DNA of 64,000 bases from a bacterium (GCA_017442645.1 JAFRZH010000013.1:1-64000); one strand, 5' to 3'. Positions 17,809 to 30,081 are shown, counted from the first letter of the stretch. The notes: generated by a model from the sequence alone, not told the origin. Program-made: numbers and translations.

Positions 17809-18855
17809 ATGAATAAACTTTCCAACAACAAGTTTCATCTCTTTTTCATGTACATAATAATCTTAGGCTATTTGTTTATTCCACGTTTTATTGTCGCTGA
17901 TGATGTTTTATGTCCCAATAAAGATGAAAAGTGAAATAAATCCTGTGGATATTACAAAAAACAATGTGAATATAAACTCCATTCATATGAACAAACCGTA
18001 TGAAAAGAATCCACCTTTAAAAACACCCTCTTACGGATAGAAGTCTATTGAGTATTTGATAACATGAAATTGGATATAAAAGATATTAAAGAGACATTGG
18101 AAGAAGATCATTATATAAGGAATAACGACTGGTCTGATAATGAAAAAAAAGAGGAATTACTATCAAAACGGGAAAATACTTATAGATATTGTAATTCAAA
18201 TTATTATCAAAATTATATCAGGTGTATGGAAAATGCTTTAGTAAATATCAATGGATCATCATACGAAGATACGATAAAAAAGAAATATACCCATGATTTT
18301 GCTAAAATTTGTAATAATTGTATCGAAACAACTCCCATAGATTGAAATATCCTTAAATGTGCAAATGACCAATTTCATGATTTGCAACTAAAAATTTTTG
18401 AACAAGAAACAGCTACTACAAATGAAGAAAACACAGAAGAATCTGACCCAGAAGAGTCTAAGTCTCTAGAGCAAGAATCTGATAGCGAAACATCATCTTC
18501 AAAAGACAACAATAACCAAACAGAGGAAGAACAAGAAGAAAGCAATGCAACATCACAAGCCCAAAAAGGATGTGAAGGGATTAAGCTTAATACAGACATT
18601 CCTTTTGTTGGAAAGTGTATTCCAATGGATTCTCAAAGCGAAGTTTTCCCTATTTTTATTGGAGGACTGATAAAATTTATGATGTCTCTTCTGTTACTGA
18701 TTGGCTTTATCTGTATTCTCATTGGAGGGATAATGATTACCATGGGGAAAGTAACAGAATGAAAAAACCTCATCATGAAAGTTATTCGAGCATTAGCCGC
18801 TATAGGTTGATCAGGAGTCATTTTAAAAATCATTAATCCGAACTTTTTTTCTTAA
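17809..18855 (+). CDS. Secreted/membrane protein with two-helix C-terminal membrane domain
   Basis: A 348-residue protein (ATG 17809 chosen because it gives a clean signal peptide, MNKLSNNKFHLFFMYIIILG...RFIVADD; ATG 17761 is an alternative). The mature part has many Cys and a Glu/Ser-rich linker. The C-terminus has GIKLNTDIPFVGKCI and then two hydrophobic helices (FMMSLLLLIGFICILIGGIMITMG and IMKVIRALAAIGGSGVILKII). This arrangement recalls VirB2/TrbC-type pilins with a large extracytoplasmic head, but I cannot assign it. Six TGA are read as Gly. Confidence 0.68.
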
Positions 18856-18873
18856 AAAGCTCTCACAAACAAC

Positions 18874-18914
18874 AAAAAAATCTGACTCTCCACCATGAGC
18901 AGTCAGACTTTTTT
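18874..18914. terminator. Bidirectional terminator
   Basis: AAAAAAATCTGACT pairs with AGTCAGACTTTTTT between the convergent 17809 gene and leuS, with A/T runs on both sides so that it works for either strand. Member of the AAARTCTGAY family. Confidence 0.75.
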
Positions 18915-18933
18915 CTTTTTCAAAATTTCCTCT

Positions 18934-21549
18934 CTATTTCACTACAATATTGATAATCTTTCCTGGAAGATAAATCACTTTAATCACTTCTCCACTCGTG
19001 TAATATCCTTCAAGTTTTTCTTGTTTTCTAAGTTCTGTAACAACCTCATCTTGACTTGCTTCTGGACTTACTTTCACGGTTCCTCTGGTTTTTCCATTAA
19101 ATTGCACTGTAATATCAATTTCATCAAGTTGAATCTTATTTTCATCATATTTTGGTCGCGTTGCTTTGTTGAAGATAGAGAATTCATGACCAAGTTTTTC
19201 TCGGAATTCTTCTGCAATATGAGGTGCAAATGGTGCAAGAAGAACGATAAAGGTTTCAAATGTAGAAGTTGGAATCGTTTCACATTCACTTAATGCATTC
19301 ACAAGGATCATAAATTGAGCGATTGTCGTATTGAAACGGAAATTGTCGATATCTTCTGTCGTTTTCTTGATTGTTTGATGAAGTAGACATTCAAGTTCTG
19401 GTGTCAAGGTTGCATGTTCATCAATTTTATCTCGAAGTGCAATCACTTTGTCAATAAATTTTCTTGTTCATCTAAGTCAATTTGTGTTCCAACTGATATA
19501 TTGACTGAATGGTCCCATAAACATTTCGTAAGTACGGAATGCATCAGCCCCATATTCAGCAATCACATCGTCAGGATTAATCACATTTCCTCGTCTTTTT
19601 GACATTTTACGACCGTCTTCTGCCATAATTAGACCAACTTTCTCATATCTCTGGAATGGTTCATTTTCTTTCACAAGTCAAAGATCGAACAAAAATTTCT
19701 GTCGAAATCTGGCATAAATCATGTGTCTTGTGACATGTTCAGCACCTCCGACATAGACATCGACATTTTTCCAATATCTTTCTTTTTCAGAAGACAAAAA
19801 TTCTTTATCATTTCTTGGATCCATAAATCTAAGTCGATACCAGCTACTTCCTGACCATCAAGGCATCGTATTTGATTCTCTTCTCGCTTTTCCTCCACAG
19901 ATTGGACAAGTCGTATCCATCCATTCATCAATATCTGCAAGAGGTCCTTCTTCTCTTCCTGTTGGTTCATAATTATCAACATCAGGTAAAAGAACAGGTA
20001 AATCTGACTCTTTTAAAGGAACGATTCCACACTTCTCGCAATACACGATAGGGAATGGTTCTCCCCAATATCTTTGACGAGAGAAAACCCAGTCTTGAAT
20101 TTTATAATTATTTTTAACCATTCAGATTTTTTGCTCTTTTAACCATATTTGCATTGCTTTAATAGCATCTTTACTTGTCATTCCTGAAAATTCTCCTGAA
20201 TCTACGAGGATTCCTTTCTCTGGATAACAAACTTCTCCGTCATGAATAGCTTGTTTTTCTTCTTCTGAAGCATTTTCTGGTTTGATACTTTGTTTGATTG
20301 CGATACCGTGTTTTTTTGCAAAGTCAAAATCCCTTTCATCGTGAGCAGGGACCGCCATAACTACTCCTGTTCCGTAATTTACTAAGACATAATCTCCGAT
20401 ATAAACAGGAACTTTTTCACCATTAAAAGGATTGATTGCATACGCTCCCGTAAATTGTCCTGTCTTTTCTTTTTGAAGTTCCGTTCTTTCAAGCTGTGTT
20501 TTAAACTTCGCTTGTTCTTTATATTTCTCAACTGCATCTTTATATTCAGCAGTGGTAATTTTGTCTACTAACGGATGTTCTGGTGCCATAACCACGAATG
20601 TCATTCCGAATACTGTGTCAATTCTGGTAGTAAAAACCTCAAAAAAATCCTGAGAATTATTATTGCGTCATTCTGAGGACTTGTCCGAAGAATCTTCTCA
20701 TTTAAGATCCTTCGCATTCGCTCAGGATGACAGATTATCTATTTTCATTTGGAATTGTGTTCCTTCAGACTTCCCAATCCAATTTCTTTCAAGTTCTTTC
20801 ATACTTTCATCCCAGTCAAGTCCATCAAGATCATTCAAAAGTCTATCCGCATATTTAGTAATTCTTAAAACCCATTGTTTCATTGGTCTTTGTTCTACTT
20901 CACTCGCACATCTTTCACACTTTCCATCATCAAGATCCTCGTTAGCAAGTCCTGTTTTACAGTTTGGACATCGATTAATAGGTTTATAATCCACAAACGC
21001 TAATCTTTCAGCATTTAACCTCTTTGTGAGTTCTTCCCCTTCAATTCATTCAGATTTTAATCTTTTTTCTAATTCTTCAATAGGACGAGCCTTTTGTTGC
21101 TCTTCATCGTAGTAATGATTGTAAAATTGAAGAAAAATCCACTGTGTCCACTTGTAATATTCAGGATCAGCCGTTGAAAAAGTCCTGCTCCAATCATACG
21201 TGAATCCAATTTTTCTCAGTTGCTCTTTGTAATATTCGATATTTTTTACAGAGATTAATTGAGGTTTGGTCTTGTTTTGAATGGCATGATTCTCCGTTCC
21301 AAGTCCAAACGTATCAAATCCCATCGGATGAAGCACAGAATATCCTTCAAGCATTTTCTTTCTTGAAAGCACATCAGAAGCCAAATATCCCTTCGGATGT
21401 CCTACATGAAGTCCCGCTCCACTTGGATAAGGGAACATGTCAAGAATATAAAATTTTTCTTTAGAAGGATCTTCCTTAGTTTCATAAATGTGTTCCTCCT
21501 CTCGTCTTTTTTGCCATTTTTTTTCCATTTCTTCAAAATTTATCTGCAT
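18934..21549 (-). CDS. leuS: Leucyl-tRNA synthetase
   Basis: An 871-residue class I synthetase. [22 protein letters not shown] holds the HIGH signature, [15 protein letters not shown] the zinc knuckle, NWIGKSEG starts the editing domain, [16 protein letters not shown] is the editing core, [16 protein letters not shown] follows, and [16 protein letters not shown] is the KMSKS loop. Length fits the family (860 in E. coli). An extra stretch of about 24 residues (LSSGANAKDLKG and onwards) after [17 protein letters not shown] comes from an in-frame palindromic repeat at 20667-20731. ATG at 21549; a further in-frame hydrophobic upstream extension is not expected. Confidence 0.95.
20667..20731. repeat. 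Palindromic element inserted in frame inside leuS
   Basis: Starts GTCATTCTGAGGAC, ends GCTCAGGATGAC, with GAAGAATCTTC and AAGATCCTTCGC in between. Read on the minus strand it stays open only because its TCA triplets are TGA=Gly, encoding [20 protein letters not shown] and a short tail. It falls in the loop at the start of the editing domain. A related intergenic copy is at 17424. Confidence 0.8.
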
Positions 21550-21668
21550 TCTGGAGTGATTAAAAAGATAAAATCTAATTAAAAATGTAGCGTTTAAAAG
21601 AAATAAGTCAAGAAAAAGATCAAGTAAAAAAAGAAAAAAATATAGTTTAAAAAACAATCAAAAAAGTA

Positions 21669-21696
21669 TTGACTCTTTTTTGAATATAGATATTAT
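21669..21696 (+). promoter_or_regulatory. Promoter-like elements
   Basis: TTGACT (21669-21674), 16-base spacer, TATTAT (21691-21696), pointing at the coiled-coil gene at 21732. Confidence 0.45.
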
Positions 21697-21731
21697 ATTT
21701 TTATAAATTATTTTATTCCATCATATTTTTC

Positions 21732-22286
21732 ATGTGAGATTACAATAACGAATTAAAATTACAAGAAGGATATAATAAATTAGCAGATATACATCATACT
21801 TATGAAGAATCATCAAATAAAACAGCTCAAATATGTTATGAAATTTTACAAGATATACACAACGAAAAAGGACGAAACAATCCCAAATACCTCTTTTTAG
21901 AAGAAAGATTAATCAAAGAATTTAATGTAAATGTCTTTATAGATAGCTTATGATCATTATCTTTTCTAGAAAAAACACAAAAAATCCAAAAAGAAATCGA
22001 TAAACTTCAAAACATCATAAATGAATTACGAGAAATTCAAAAAAATAATATCAATACAGAAATACAATACCAATTTTTTATAAAAAGCTACTGAATTCCT
22101 TTTTACTCCTTTTGAACATCAGATGGTAGCATATATCAAAATATCTTCAATGACAGAATAGATCATTTAACAAATAAAGAAAATAATATCGAACAACGAA
22201 CAAAAGAGTTATGAAACAAAATTTATTTTCTTAAAGAAACACTAGAAAAGCTAAATAACGACTATTTATTTACTGATTTTTCTTAA
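21732..22286 (+). CDS. Unknown coiled-coil protein
   Basis: A 184-residue gene invisible in the standard code: its second codon is TGA and there are four more. It starts MGDYNNELKLQEGYNKLADI. Two heptad-rich stretches (EKTQKIQKEIDKLQNIINEL and the C-terminal NKENNIEQRTKELGNKIYFL) flank a short hydrophobic region with KSYGIPFYSFGTSDGSIYQ. No signal peptide and no family recognised. Codon usage and TGA positions look like normal coding. Confidence 0.65.
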
Positions 22287-22453
22287 TCTTTTATCCAAAT
22301 ATTCTTACATCTCTCCCAATATTAAGTCATTTTCCTATAATGAAATAACGAGAAATTATAAACAACAAAAGGGGATAACATTCTTCTTAAAAGTCCCTTT
22401 GCAAAAAGATTATATTTTACTATAGTTTTATAAAATTTATTTTTTATGAATAG

Positions 22454-23215
22454 ATGGGAACATATTTATGACAGAATTTTCTCATAGATAGTAAAATTAG
22501 ACATCGAATTGGAGATAAAACGAAGGAACTTTTTCAAAAAACGGGAGCAAAAACATTAATCGAAATTGGTCCTGGAAAAGGATCTTTATCCATACTCATC
22601 AAGGATATTGCTCAGAATTTTCTTCTTTTTGAAAAAGATACAACTTTGAAAGAAAAATTGGAAGAAGTACTTTCAGAAAATCAGAATGCAACGATTCTTT
22701 TTTGAGATGTCTTGGACAGAGATTTTGACAAAGAAACTATTATCCCTCACGAAACTTTTGTAGTAGGGAATTTGCCGTATTATATTACCTCTCCAATTTT
22801 GAGAAAATTTTTTGCTGATGAAAGAGTGGATTTTTTAGGAGGACTTTTTATGATTCAGCATGAGGTCTGAGAAAAAATTGCGTTCGATGCAGAGAAAAAA
22901 TCCTATTTGTATCGACTTCTCAATTATCGTTATCAAGTTCAATATCTCAAACTTGTTCCTGCAAAAGCGTTCAACCCAGCTCCAAAAGTAAAAAGTTGTA
23001 TGATTAGTTTGTTAAAAAGAGAAAAAAAACCTGAATTTTCTTTTGAAAAATTAGTGCAATTCTTAGATGCTTTCTCTCCTTACAGTAGAAAAACTCTTTG
23101 AAAAATCTCCAAAATGCTCGAAAAAAAGGATGTTTTTTATCAAATTCCTCCAGAATTTCAGTCAAAAAGACTTGAAGAATTAACTTGGAATGAAATAGAA
23201 AAAATTATTATCTAA
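22454..23215 (+). CDS. rsmA: 16S rRNA adenine dimethyltransferase
   Basis: A 253-residue SAM enzyme that dimethylates two adenines near the 3' end of 16S rRNA. MGTYLGQNFLIDSKI has the family N-terminus (Gly by TGA), TLIEIGPGKGSLS is motif I, VVGNLPYYITSPIL is motif IV with NLPYY, and AFNPAPKVKSCMI follows. The ATG at 22454 was chosen because the earlier ATG at 22446 is out of frame. The TAA overlaps the TAG of the convergent gene by two bases. Confidence 0.9.
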
Positions 23216-24654
23216 ATAATATTGTCAACATTAAGAGTAGCAAGAGATAAATTTTCTTCAATTGTTTCATCTGAATCTGTAACTATATCAGTGCTTCAAT
23301 GTTCCATTTCCTGTATTTCTTCTAAATTTTTATGTTTTGTTTTTAATTCTTTAATACTATCTATAAATATTATCACTCTCTCTTTTAATATAAAGATATT
23401 TTTCAATAAAGAAGGACTAATATAATACTGTTCTTCAAGCTGTTCCTTCAATGGATCAAGGATATTAACAATATCTTCAAAAGACGATACTGAATTTATA
23501 GACAGAGAAAACTCTTGAATAATAGAATTTATTTCTTTAACTAAAGAAAGTTCATTTCTTTCTAATTTATCAATTCTTCACTGAGAAATATTTTCCTCAA
23601 TTTCTTCCATTTCGAGATTGAAGAAGAAATCATCAAAGGTTGTAATCAAAACATTATTTTGAGATTCTGTTGGAAGTTTTTTCCCTTGATCCTCAATATC
23701 TAATCCCATCAGAGTTTCGTTTTGTCAAGAAATAATAGGATTAATCATTCAAGAAAATTCATTCAAAATATCTTGAAAATACTCCGGATTAACATCAGAT
23801 CCTGTCTCAATGATATCACTATCTAATATCTTCTTTTCAATTACAAAAGTCTTAGAAAGGTTATGATCCTTAATATACTGAACAATCTCCTCATCATTAT
23901 CAAGAAGTGTAATATCATTATCCTTAATATTTACTGTTTTATTATTTTCAATAATAAGTTCTTCTCTTTTAGCTTCTTGATATTTTTTATTTTCTTTAAT
24001 GATCTTCAAATTTTCTCCTTGATTATTAACCAAAATCTCTTTTTCTTTTTTTATAATCTGAATATCAACTTTTTTTTCTTTATCTTGTTGCAAGGTTAAA
24101 TCATTTGTCACAACTTCAAGAGTATTTTTGATTTTCTCATTATAAATTCTCAAAAAACTTCCTTCCAATAAAGTAATTTTATATTTATTCGCGTATTGAT
24201 CTTTTGAGATAATAAATTCTGCAGGTCAAATAATTTTTCCTTGAGTTTCATCATCTAACTTAAAAATCATCTCAGATTTTTCTTTCAAAATAATTAAGTT
24301 ATCTTCTTGGATATATTTTGAAGTAATAATTTGAGTTCCCTTTTTTATCTGATACTCTCATTCAAAAGAAATAATCTCTGCAATATTTCAAGCCATTACT
24401 TGGTTTTGTTCAAGAGAATCTACTCTAAAAATATTATTATCAATCAAAGTATTTGTAAAAAAATCTTCACCAAAGACCAAAACGGTTACTCCAACTACAA
24501 TAAGAGAATAAAAGACCTTCTTATACGATAAAAAATGTTTTACCCAAAGGAGTTTTCTAGTTTTATGTTTCTGTATACGAGAAAAAATCAATGATTTTCT
24601 CTCATCTCATAAAGTATCTTGTTGTAATTGTTTTAAATAATCTTTTAGTTTCAT
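23212..24654 (-). CDS. Membrane-anchored protein with FecR-like domain
   Basis: A 480-residue protein. Cytoplasmic N-terminus (MKLKDYLKQLQQDT), one TM segment near residues 40-58 (VFYSLIVVGVTVLVFG), then a beta-rich region (GEYQIKKGTQIITSKYIQED ... GSFLRIYNEKIKN) that resembles the FecR/OprF-like periplasmic domain used by anti-sigma regulators. The rest is acidic and helical, with no second TM. There is no sigma factor gene beside it, so a role in signalling is only a possibility. Eight TGA as Gly. Stop TAG overlaps that of rsmA. Confidence 0.6.
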
Positions 24655-24793
24655 TGGTATAAATAAAAAATACTAATTACTCTATATTGAAGACGAAAAA
24701 AAATACATTTTGTGACAAAAAAGGATACTTTTTTCAAAAAGTTCAATATAAGAGGTTAATTGATGAATACATCATCTAAACAAATTAGATATA

Positions 24794-25012
24794 TTGAGTC
24801 AAGAAAAGTTCAAATCTTTTAATACGGGATATGTGAATTTAAAACTTTGTTTTTGTTTTCAAGCAACAATTCAAGATTATATTCTGTATGCTTTAGCTGA
24901 TCAATTTGAAATTCATTGTGATGCAGCATACTTATCACAAGAAATAAGACTTCCTTTGGAACATCAACAACTAATAGATCATTCTCACTTATATTTTCAG
25001 CAAAGCCTCTAA
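24794..25012 (+). other. Orphan open frame, possibly a gene fragment
   Basis: Seventy-two codons from a TTG, with sequence that looks protein-like (ATIQDYILYALADQFEIHCD, YLSQEIRLPLEHQQLI). With TGA as Gly the frame extends 15 codons upstream but finds no ATG. It may be the remnant of a longer gene. I do not recognise it. Confidence 0.25.
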
Positions 25013-25077
25013 TGAATGGAGGTTATCTGAGAGAAAAATAGAATCATACCCATTTTTAATAAAAATATCTGATAACA

Positions 25078-25344
25078 TTACAAAACAAACTCCAAATCAG
25101 GATTGTCTACTTCATCAATACGATACATGGATTTTTTGGCCGTTTCATAAGGAATCTCTTGCGGAAGATGATATTTTTCGTTAGTGTCTGTGATTTTTAC
25201 CATCAATCTATGATCATAAATCCCTCCAAAAAGCACTCCTTGATAATAGAGCAAATATTCTCCCATCATCGATCTTGACGTAATATGATCAAGAAGACTT
25301 AGTTGTTCAAGGATAAAGTCATGATATTCTTTGGAAGTTGCCAT
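25078..25344 (-). CDS. TfoX N-terminal domain-like protein
   Basis: An 88-residue protein: MATSKEYHDFILEQLSLL, ITSRSMMGEYLLYYQGVLFGGIYDHRLMVKIT and the Tyr-rich C-terminus match the small TfoX_N family. TfoX/Sxy regulates competence in Haemophilus and E. coli, but stand-alone N-domains are common and of unknown role. With comEC in the same window a link to DNA uptake is possible, not shown. ATG 25344 is used; an upstream TTG-type extension adds four residues. Confidence 0.7.
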   Translation of the reverse strand: MATSKEYHDFILEQLSLLDHITSRSMMGEYLLYYQGVLFGGIYDHRLMVKITDTNEKYHLPQEIPYETAKKSMYRIDEVDNPDLEFVL

Positions 25345-25377
25345 ACTAGAGAACAAGAATTAAAAACGGAAAATCTC

Positions 25378-25701
25378 TTATTTTTCTTCCTCAATCATAT
25401 GAACGGTAACAGATTTATCAGCCATATCAACCACACATTGAACTTTTCCTTCAGATGAAGTCTCCTCTTTTGTTCGCATTACTGTTCCATCTAGGATAAA
25501 AGATGCTCCTCATTCTTCCTCTGGTTGCCATGAAGTAGAAAAATCTTCTGTATTGAGATATTCTTCCACTTTTTCCGTACATGCTAAGATACGAACGGTT
25601 TCATTTTCCAAATCAGGTTCATTGTCTTTTTGTGTCGTTTCGCACCCTGCAAACATCAATCCACAAACCCCAAAAAGAGCTAAAAGTCAGATTTTTTTCA
25701 T
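25378..25701 (-). CDS. Small lipoprotein
   Basis: A 107-residue protein with a lipoprotein signal: MKKIGLLALFGVCGLMFAGC, lipobox FAGC at residues 17-20 (the Gly in KKIG is TGA). The mature part is acidic and contains one further pair of Cys (ILAC and VQCVV). Function unknown. It lies 34 bases upstream of the TfoX-like gene on the same strand. Confidence 0.75.
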
Positions 25702-25797
25702 GGTTTTTTCTAAAAAAAGTAAAGCACCTTGAGTATAAAGTTTTATCAAATTCTTACAAGAGAAATTTAAAAAGTACAGTATAAAACTGTAAATAAA

Positions 25798-25823
25798 AAA
25801 TCCCCGACCGCAAGGGGGCGGTG
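25798..25823 (-). terminator. GC-rich terminator of the LCP gene
   Basis: On the minus strand ACCGC-CCCCTT-GCGGT and the overlapping CCCC/GGGG pairing are followed by ATTTTTT. It separates the LCP gene from the lipoprotein gene. Confidence 0.6.
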
Positions 25824-25871
25824 AATACTTAGATTAAAAAAATGACTCTTAATACAGTCAGTTTTTTTATC

Positions 25872-27371
25872 TTAAATTTCATAAGAGAATTTTTTTTCTG
25901 AAATTCAAGAAAAAATAGGAGTTCAAACAATATAATCACTTCATAAAACAATAGTAATATCATCTTGATCAAGCTCAGAAAAATCCATATTTCATTCCTC
26001 ATTCGCCCCTGTTGTAATATTTCCAGTAAGAGGAGGAACATAAGGATAAACTACCTCAATAGGAAAGATTTTTTGAATTGCTTGAATAGTTCAAGCCCAA
26101 GAACCTTCTTTATTAACACGAATATAACTCACATCTCAAGTACTATCTGCATTAGCAATTTCACCAATACTAAATCCATATCTTTTCATTTTCACTGCAA
26201 GATTACCTGCAATTTTGACATTTTTTAATTTCTTTTTTGCAAGAAGAGAAGAATCAATTCCATTTTTTATTCAGACCCTTGCTTTTTCTTTTCCAAAAAG
26301 AGGATTGGAAATAATAAAATCAATAAAATTCTGAATATGTTTATAGTAAGAAATATTATTTGCAGTAGCACCATCAGGAAGAATTACAGACAAACCACCA
26401 AAAGCATCTCTTGACGGAGTATAAAGAAAACAAGCAGGAACCATTCTCTCGTGATTTGCATATCAACAATTTGTCGTTAATCCATAAGAATTAATATTAT
26501 TCAAACTATTTACATACTTAACCATCCAAAGCATTTCTTGAAGAGTCACATTTGTTTTTACATAAGTTTGGTATTGTTCATAAAGTTTCTCTACCGTATC
26601 AAGATTCAATCCAGAACCAACAATTTTATCTTTAATTCCGAAAAGAATCTTTTGTTGACGAAGGGAACGTGAAAAATCACTTGTAGAATGACGAGAACGA
26701 GCATATTTGAGAGCTGTTGCTCCATCTAAATGCTGAAATCCTGCATCAATATGAAACGTAATATAGGATCTATTTGGTCATGGATAAGAAACATCATGAA
26801 TGGTTTCTGGAACTTCAATATCGATTCCTCCAATTGCATCTACAATTCCTTGAAAGGAAGTAAAGTCAATCATTGCATAATACGGAATTTTCATATTCGT
26901 AATATTCTCAAAATATTTAACAATTCCCGATCAAGCTTCCATTAAATCTCTTCCATTTTTCGTAAAAACCTGATAGAATACACCGTTAATCTTTCCATTT
27001 CCTCCATAAGGATATTTTACTCGTAAATCTCTAGGAACAGAAAAAAGTGAAATTGTTTCTCCTGTAGGATTCCGAGAAGCAAGAATAATAGAATCTGTAA
27101 GGTATCATCCATCATGATTATCTCAACCATACCCAAGCAATAAAGCATTAACATTTCCATATTCATCTTTTTGCATTTCTGTTCCAATTTCTGTTGAAAC
27201 AATATCAACAACATTATGTTTCAAATTTTCCCAACTTTCCTTAAAATAATTCACAAAAGCAAAAGCAACTCATACTACTCCAAAAAAAATCAAACAAGTA
27301 ATAGAAATTTTTATAATTGTCTTATTATTTGAGTTATTATCTCTACGTATTTTCTTCACAGAAGTTTTCAT
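25872..27371 (-). CDS. LytR-CpsA-Psr (LCP) family envelope glycopolymer transferase
   Basis: A 499-residue protein with a short cytoplasmic N-terminus, one TM (IIKISITCLIFFGVVGVAFAFV), then the LCP domain: NALLLGYGGDNHDGGYLTDSII, ISLFSVPRDLRV, MIDFTSFQGIVDAIGGIDIEVPETI, DAGFQHLDGATALKYARSRH and DFSRSLRQQKIL. These carry the Arg and Asp residues that bind polyprenyl pyrophosphate. After residue ~380 a LytR_C-like domain follows (LKNVKIAGNLAVKMKRYGFS). LCP enzymes attach glycopolymers to peptidoglycan, suggesting that the cell has a decorated wall. More than ten TGA codons. Confidence 0.88.
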
Positions 27372-27398
27372 ATACAAAATCTATAATAAATAAAAAAA

Positions 27399-28577
27399 TT
27401 ATCCTTGTAAAATTGTTGATAACAAAACAGAAGACGTAGGAACCTGAATTTTTCCTGTAAAAGAAGATCATTTAAATTTTCATTCAAAATTTAACTGAAA
27501 ATAAAGACCATTTACCAATTCTTTCGCCTTGTCGTACAAACTTCCTTGAAAAACAATCGTTTCATCATTTTTAAAATTTACACCAAGACTTCCTTTTAAA
27601 ATCTTCTCCCCATGAAGTGTCTTAAAAAAGTTTAAAATCCGATTTTTCCCTTTTTTTTGTTCCAAACTCATGTCAAATTCTTCTTCAAGAGATTGAAGGG
27701 ACACTTTCTCGATAAAATTCTTCCCTTGAAGGGCTATCTTTTTAGGAGATAAAGAAGTAGTTAAACTAAATCCATAATCTTCTCCCAAAAGTTTTAAATT
27801 TTGCCATACTTCCATCGTTTTTTCAGGAGTTCTATATTCATATCATCTATTCTCTCTCTCTTTGAGAGTAAGAGTCTCTTGATGAAGATCAAAGAACGTT
27901 AGCAAAGGAATTATCGTTTTTTCGATACTTTCTTGCAATTCTTCTCCCTGAGGAGTTAAAAAAGTTTCACTCATCGAATCTTCAACATCTCCCGTATAAA
28001 GAGGATAATATGCTGTACTAAAAAGACCTTTCCCTTGAGAAATGATCGATGAAACATCAAATCATGAATAAACCCACATCTGCAAAATTCCTTGATCATC
28101 AATTTCTATCCATTTCCCTTGAATTTCTTCTCCTATCACTTTAAAAATCTCTGCATTCACATTTCAAGTCCCCATAAATACGGAAAAATCATCTATCTTT
28201 ATCCAATATTGATCTCATGAGTTTATCAGATTTCCTTTGGTTTGTAAATCGAAGGGAAGATTTTTCGCTTTATCAAGATAATGCATTTGAAAATCAAAAT
28301 CTACCTGTTTTTTATCATCTTGTTGTCAAATTGTCAAATTGAGCAGCCCCTTTCCTGCAAAACTATTCTCTTCTGGTGAAAAAAAATACAAATTGAGATT
28401 TTTTTGAGAAAAAAGAGTAAAAGTCTGAATAATTTTTTGAAAATTTTCCTTTCGAAGTGTCAGATTTTCTTCATTTTTTTCACGAATTTCTTCATCAGAA
28501 AAATGCGGAGTTTCTCCACACCCTATCAAAAAGAAATTGATAAGAACAAGAAATACCAAGAAAAAATTTTTCTTCAT
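27399..28577 (-). CDS. Lipoprotein of unknown function
   Basis: A 392-residue protein. MKKNFFLVFLVLINFFLIGCGE is a lipoprotein signal with the lipidated Cys near residue 20. The mature chain is beta-rich, with repeated FDFQMHYLDKAKN- and GSLYDKAKELVNGLYFQLNF-like segments, reminiscent of lipoproteins that measure folding or bind hydrophobic ligands, but no family is assigned. Many TGA. It is 27 bases downstream of the LCP start on the opposite side, i.e. upstream of that gene in the same direction, so both may be cotranscribed. Confidence 0.72.
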
Positions 28578-28707
28578 CATTTTTTTACAAATAAACAAAT
28601 TTATAATAATAAAATAACAAAAGAAATCAATTTTAATTCTTAAAATCAAACTTGAAAGTTTCTCTTGAATCAATAAGCATAAAAGTGTTTATATTTCCTT
28701 ACAATCC

Positions 28708-30081
28708 ATGACCGTCATTTCTCTCATTAACCTCTGATGCAGTAAGAACCTCGTCGATAGTCAGTTTCTCCTAGGGAAACTTTTTTCTGAAGACAACAAA
28801 AACCAGCTCGAATATAGCATAGATCCGTATGATCCAGCAGTGGAATATGTTTTTCTCAATACTTGTGGATTCATTTCATCGGGAAGACAAGAGATGTTTC
28901 ATGAAATCAAAAAATTACTCAAAAAAAAGAAAAAAATCGGATTACTCTGATGTGCAGTTCAGTATTTCAGTTCACCTCTTTTTGATGATTCTTCTCTATC
29001 AGAAACAGAAAAAGACGAAACCGAAAAAGAAAATCTTCAACGAAAAGAAATTCTCTCAAATTCCAATATTTCCCTTTTTTCCTGGCAAGATTTACTGACT
29101 TGTACGAGTGAAACCTTAAAACAACATTTTCAAAGTAGTCAATTTAATGAATTTGTCTGGCCTGAAAGTCCAAGATTTCTGACCAATGCAGAAAAGGGAT
29201 ATGAATATCTCAAAATTGCCGAATGATGTAATAATCATTGTTCCTTTTGTTTAATTCCAAAAATTAGAGGGAAACAGCAATCTCTTCCTCAAGAAATGAT
29301 TTTAAACGAGGTAAAAAATCTCCTTCAGCAAGGAATCAAAGAAATCATCTTCATTGCTCAAGACTCCACAAGATATGGAACCGATCTTTATGGACATTCA
29401 GCTTTATTTTCTCTTTTTGAAGAAGTAGAAAAAATTGAAGGAAATTTTCGTTATAGAGTGCTTTATCTTTATCCTGATTTGCTCACGCTCGATCATTTGA
29501 AGAAGTTGACAACCTTTGACAAGTTTATCCCGTATTTCGACCTTCCTTTTCAGCATATTTCATCACCTCTTTTGAAATCGATGAAAAGATTTTACGATGA
29601 AAAGATGATTTACCAATTTTTAGATTTTATCAAAGAGAAGTTTAAACCTTGTTTTATTCGTACAAATTTTATCATTGGCTTCCCAGGGGAAACTGAAGAA
29701 GATGTCGAAAAGTTGATTTCCTTCATTGAAAAAGGGTATTTTGATAATATTGCCTTGTTTGAATATCATGATGAGCCGTTCGCTGATTCTTCCAAACTTC
29801 CCAATAAAATCCCTTATGATACGATTCATGAAAGATTTCTCCGTGTGCAAAAAATTGTCCAATCAATGCTTCAAAAAAAGAAAAAAGAAAGAAAAAATCA
29901 GATTCAAACGGGAGTTATTCAAGAGATTCGAGAAGACCGCTCTTGAAAGTATCAAATTGAAGTTCGTCCGCTTCTCCATTGTCCAGAAATCGATGAAGTA
30001 GATAGTATCTCCCTCGATCAGATCATTTCATCCGAATCTGAATCCTTGGAAAGAGGAATAGAAATCGAATATCAATGCTAG
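28708..30081 (+). CDS. rimO: RimO-type radical SAM methylthiotransferase
   Basis: A 457-residue protein with the N-terminal UPF0004 domain starting ISLINLGCSKNLVDSQFLLG (LGC by TGA), FLNTCGFI and GLLGCAVQY as the second cluster ligands, then the radical SAM motif AEGCNNHCSFCLIPKIRGK (CxxxCxxC), FIAQDSTRYGTDLYG, and FIIGFPGETEEDVEKL. The ISLxxLGCxKNxVDS start and AQDSTxYGxDLYG block favour RimO (2-methylthio-Asp on ribosomal protein S12) over MiaB. A short C-terminal TRAM-like region follows. Confidence 0.88.

Noticed and set aside
18375..18599. Minus-strand Ser-rich open frame inside the 17809 gene
   Set aside because: Mirror image of the acidic Glu/Ser linker; the plus-strand gene continues through it with conserved membrane helices beyond.
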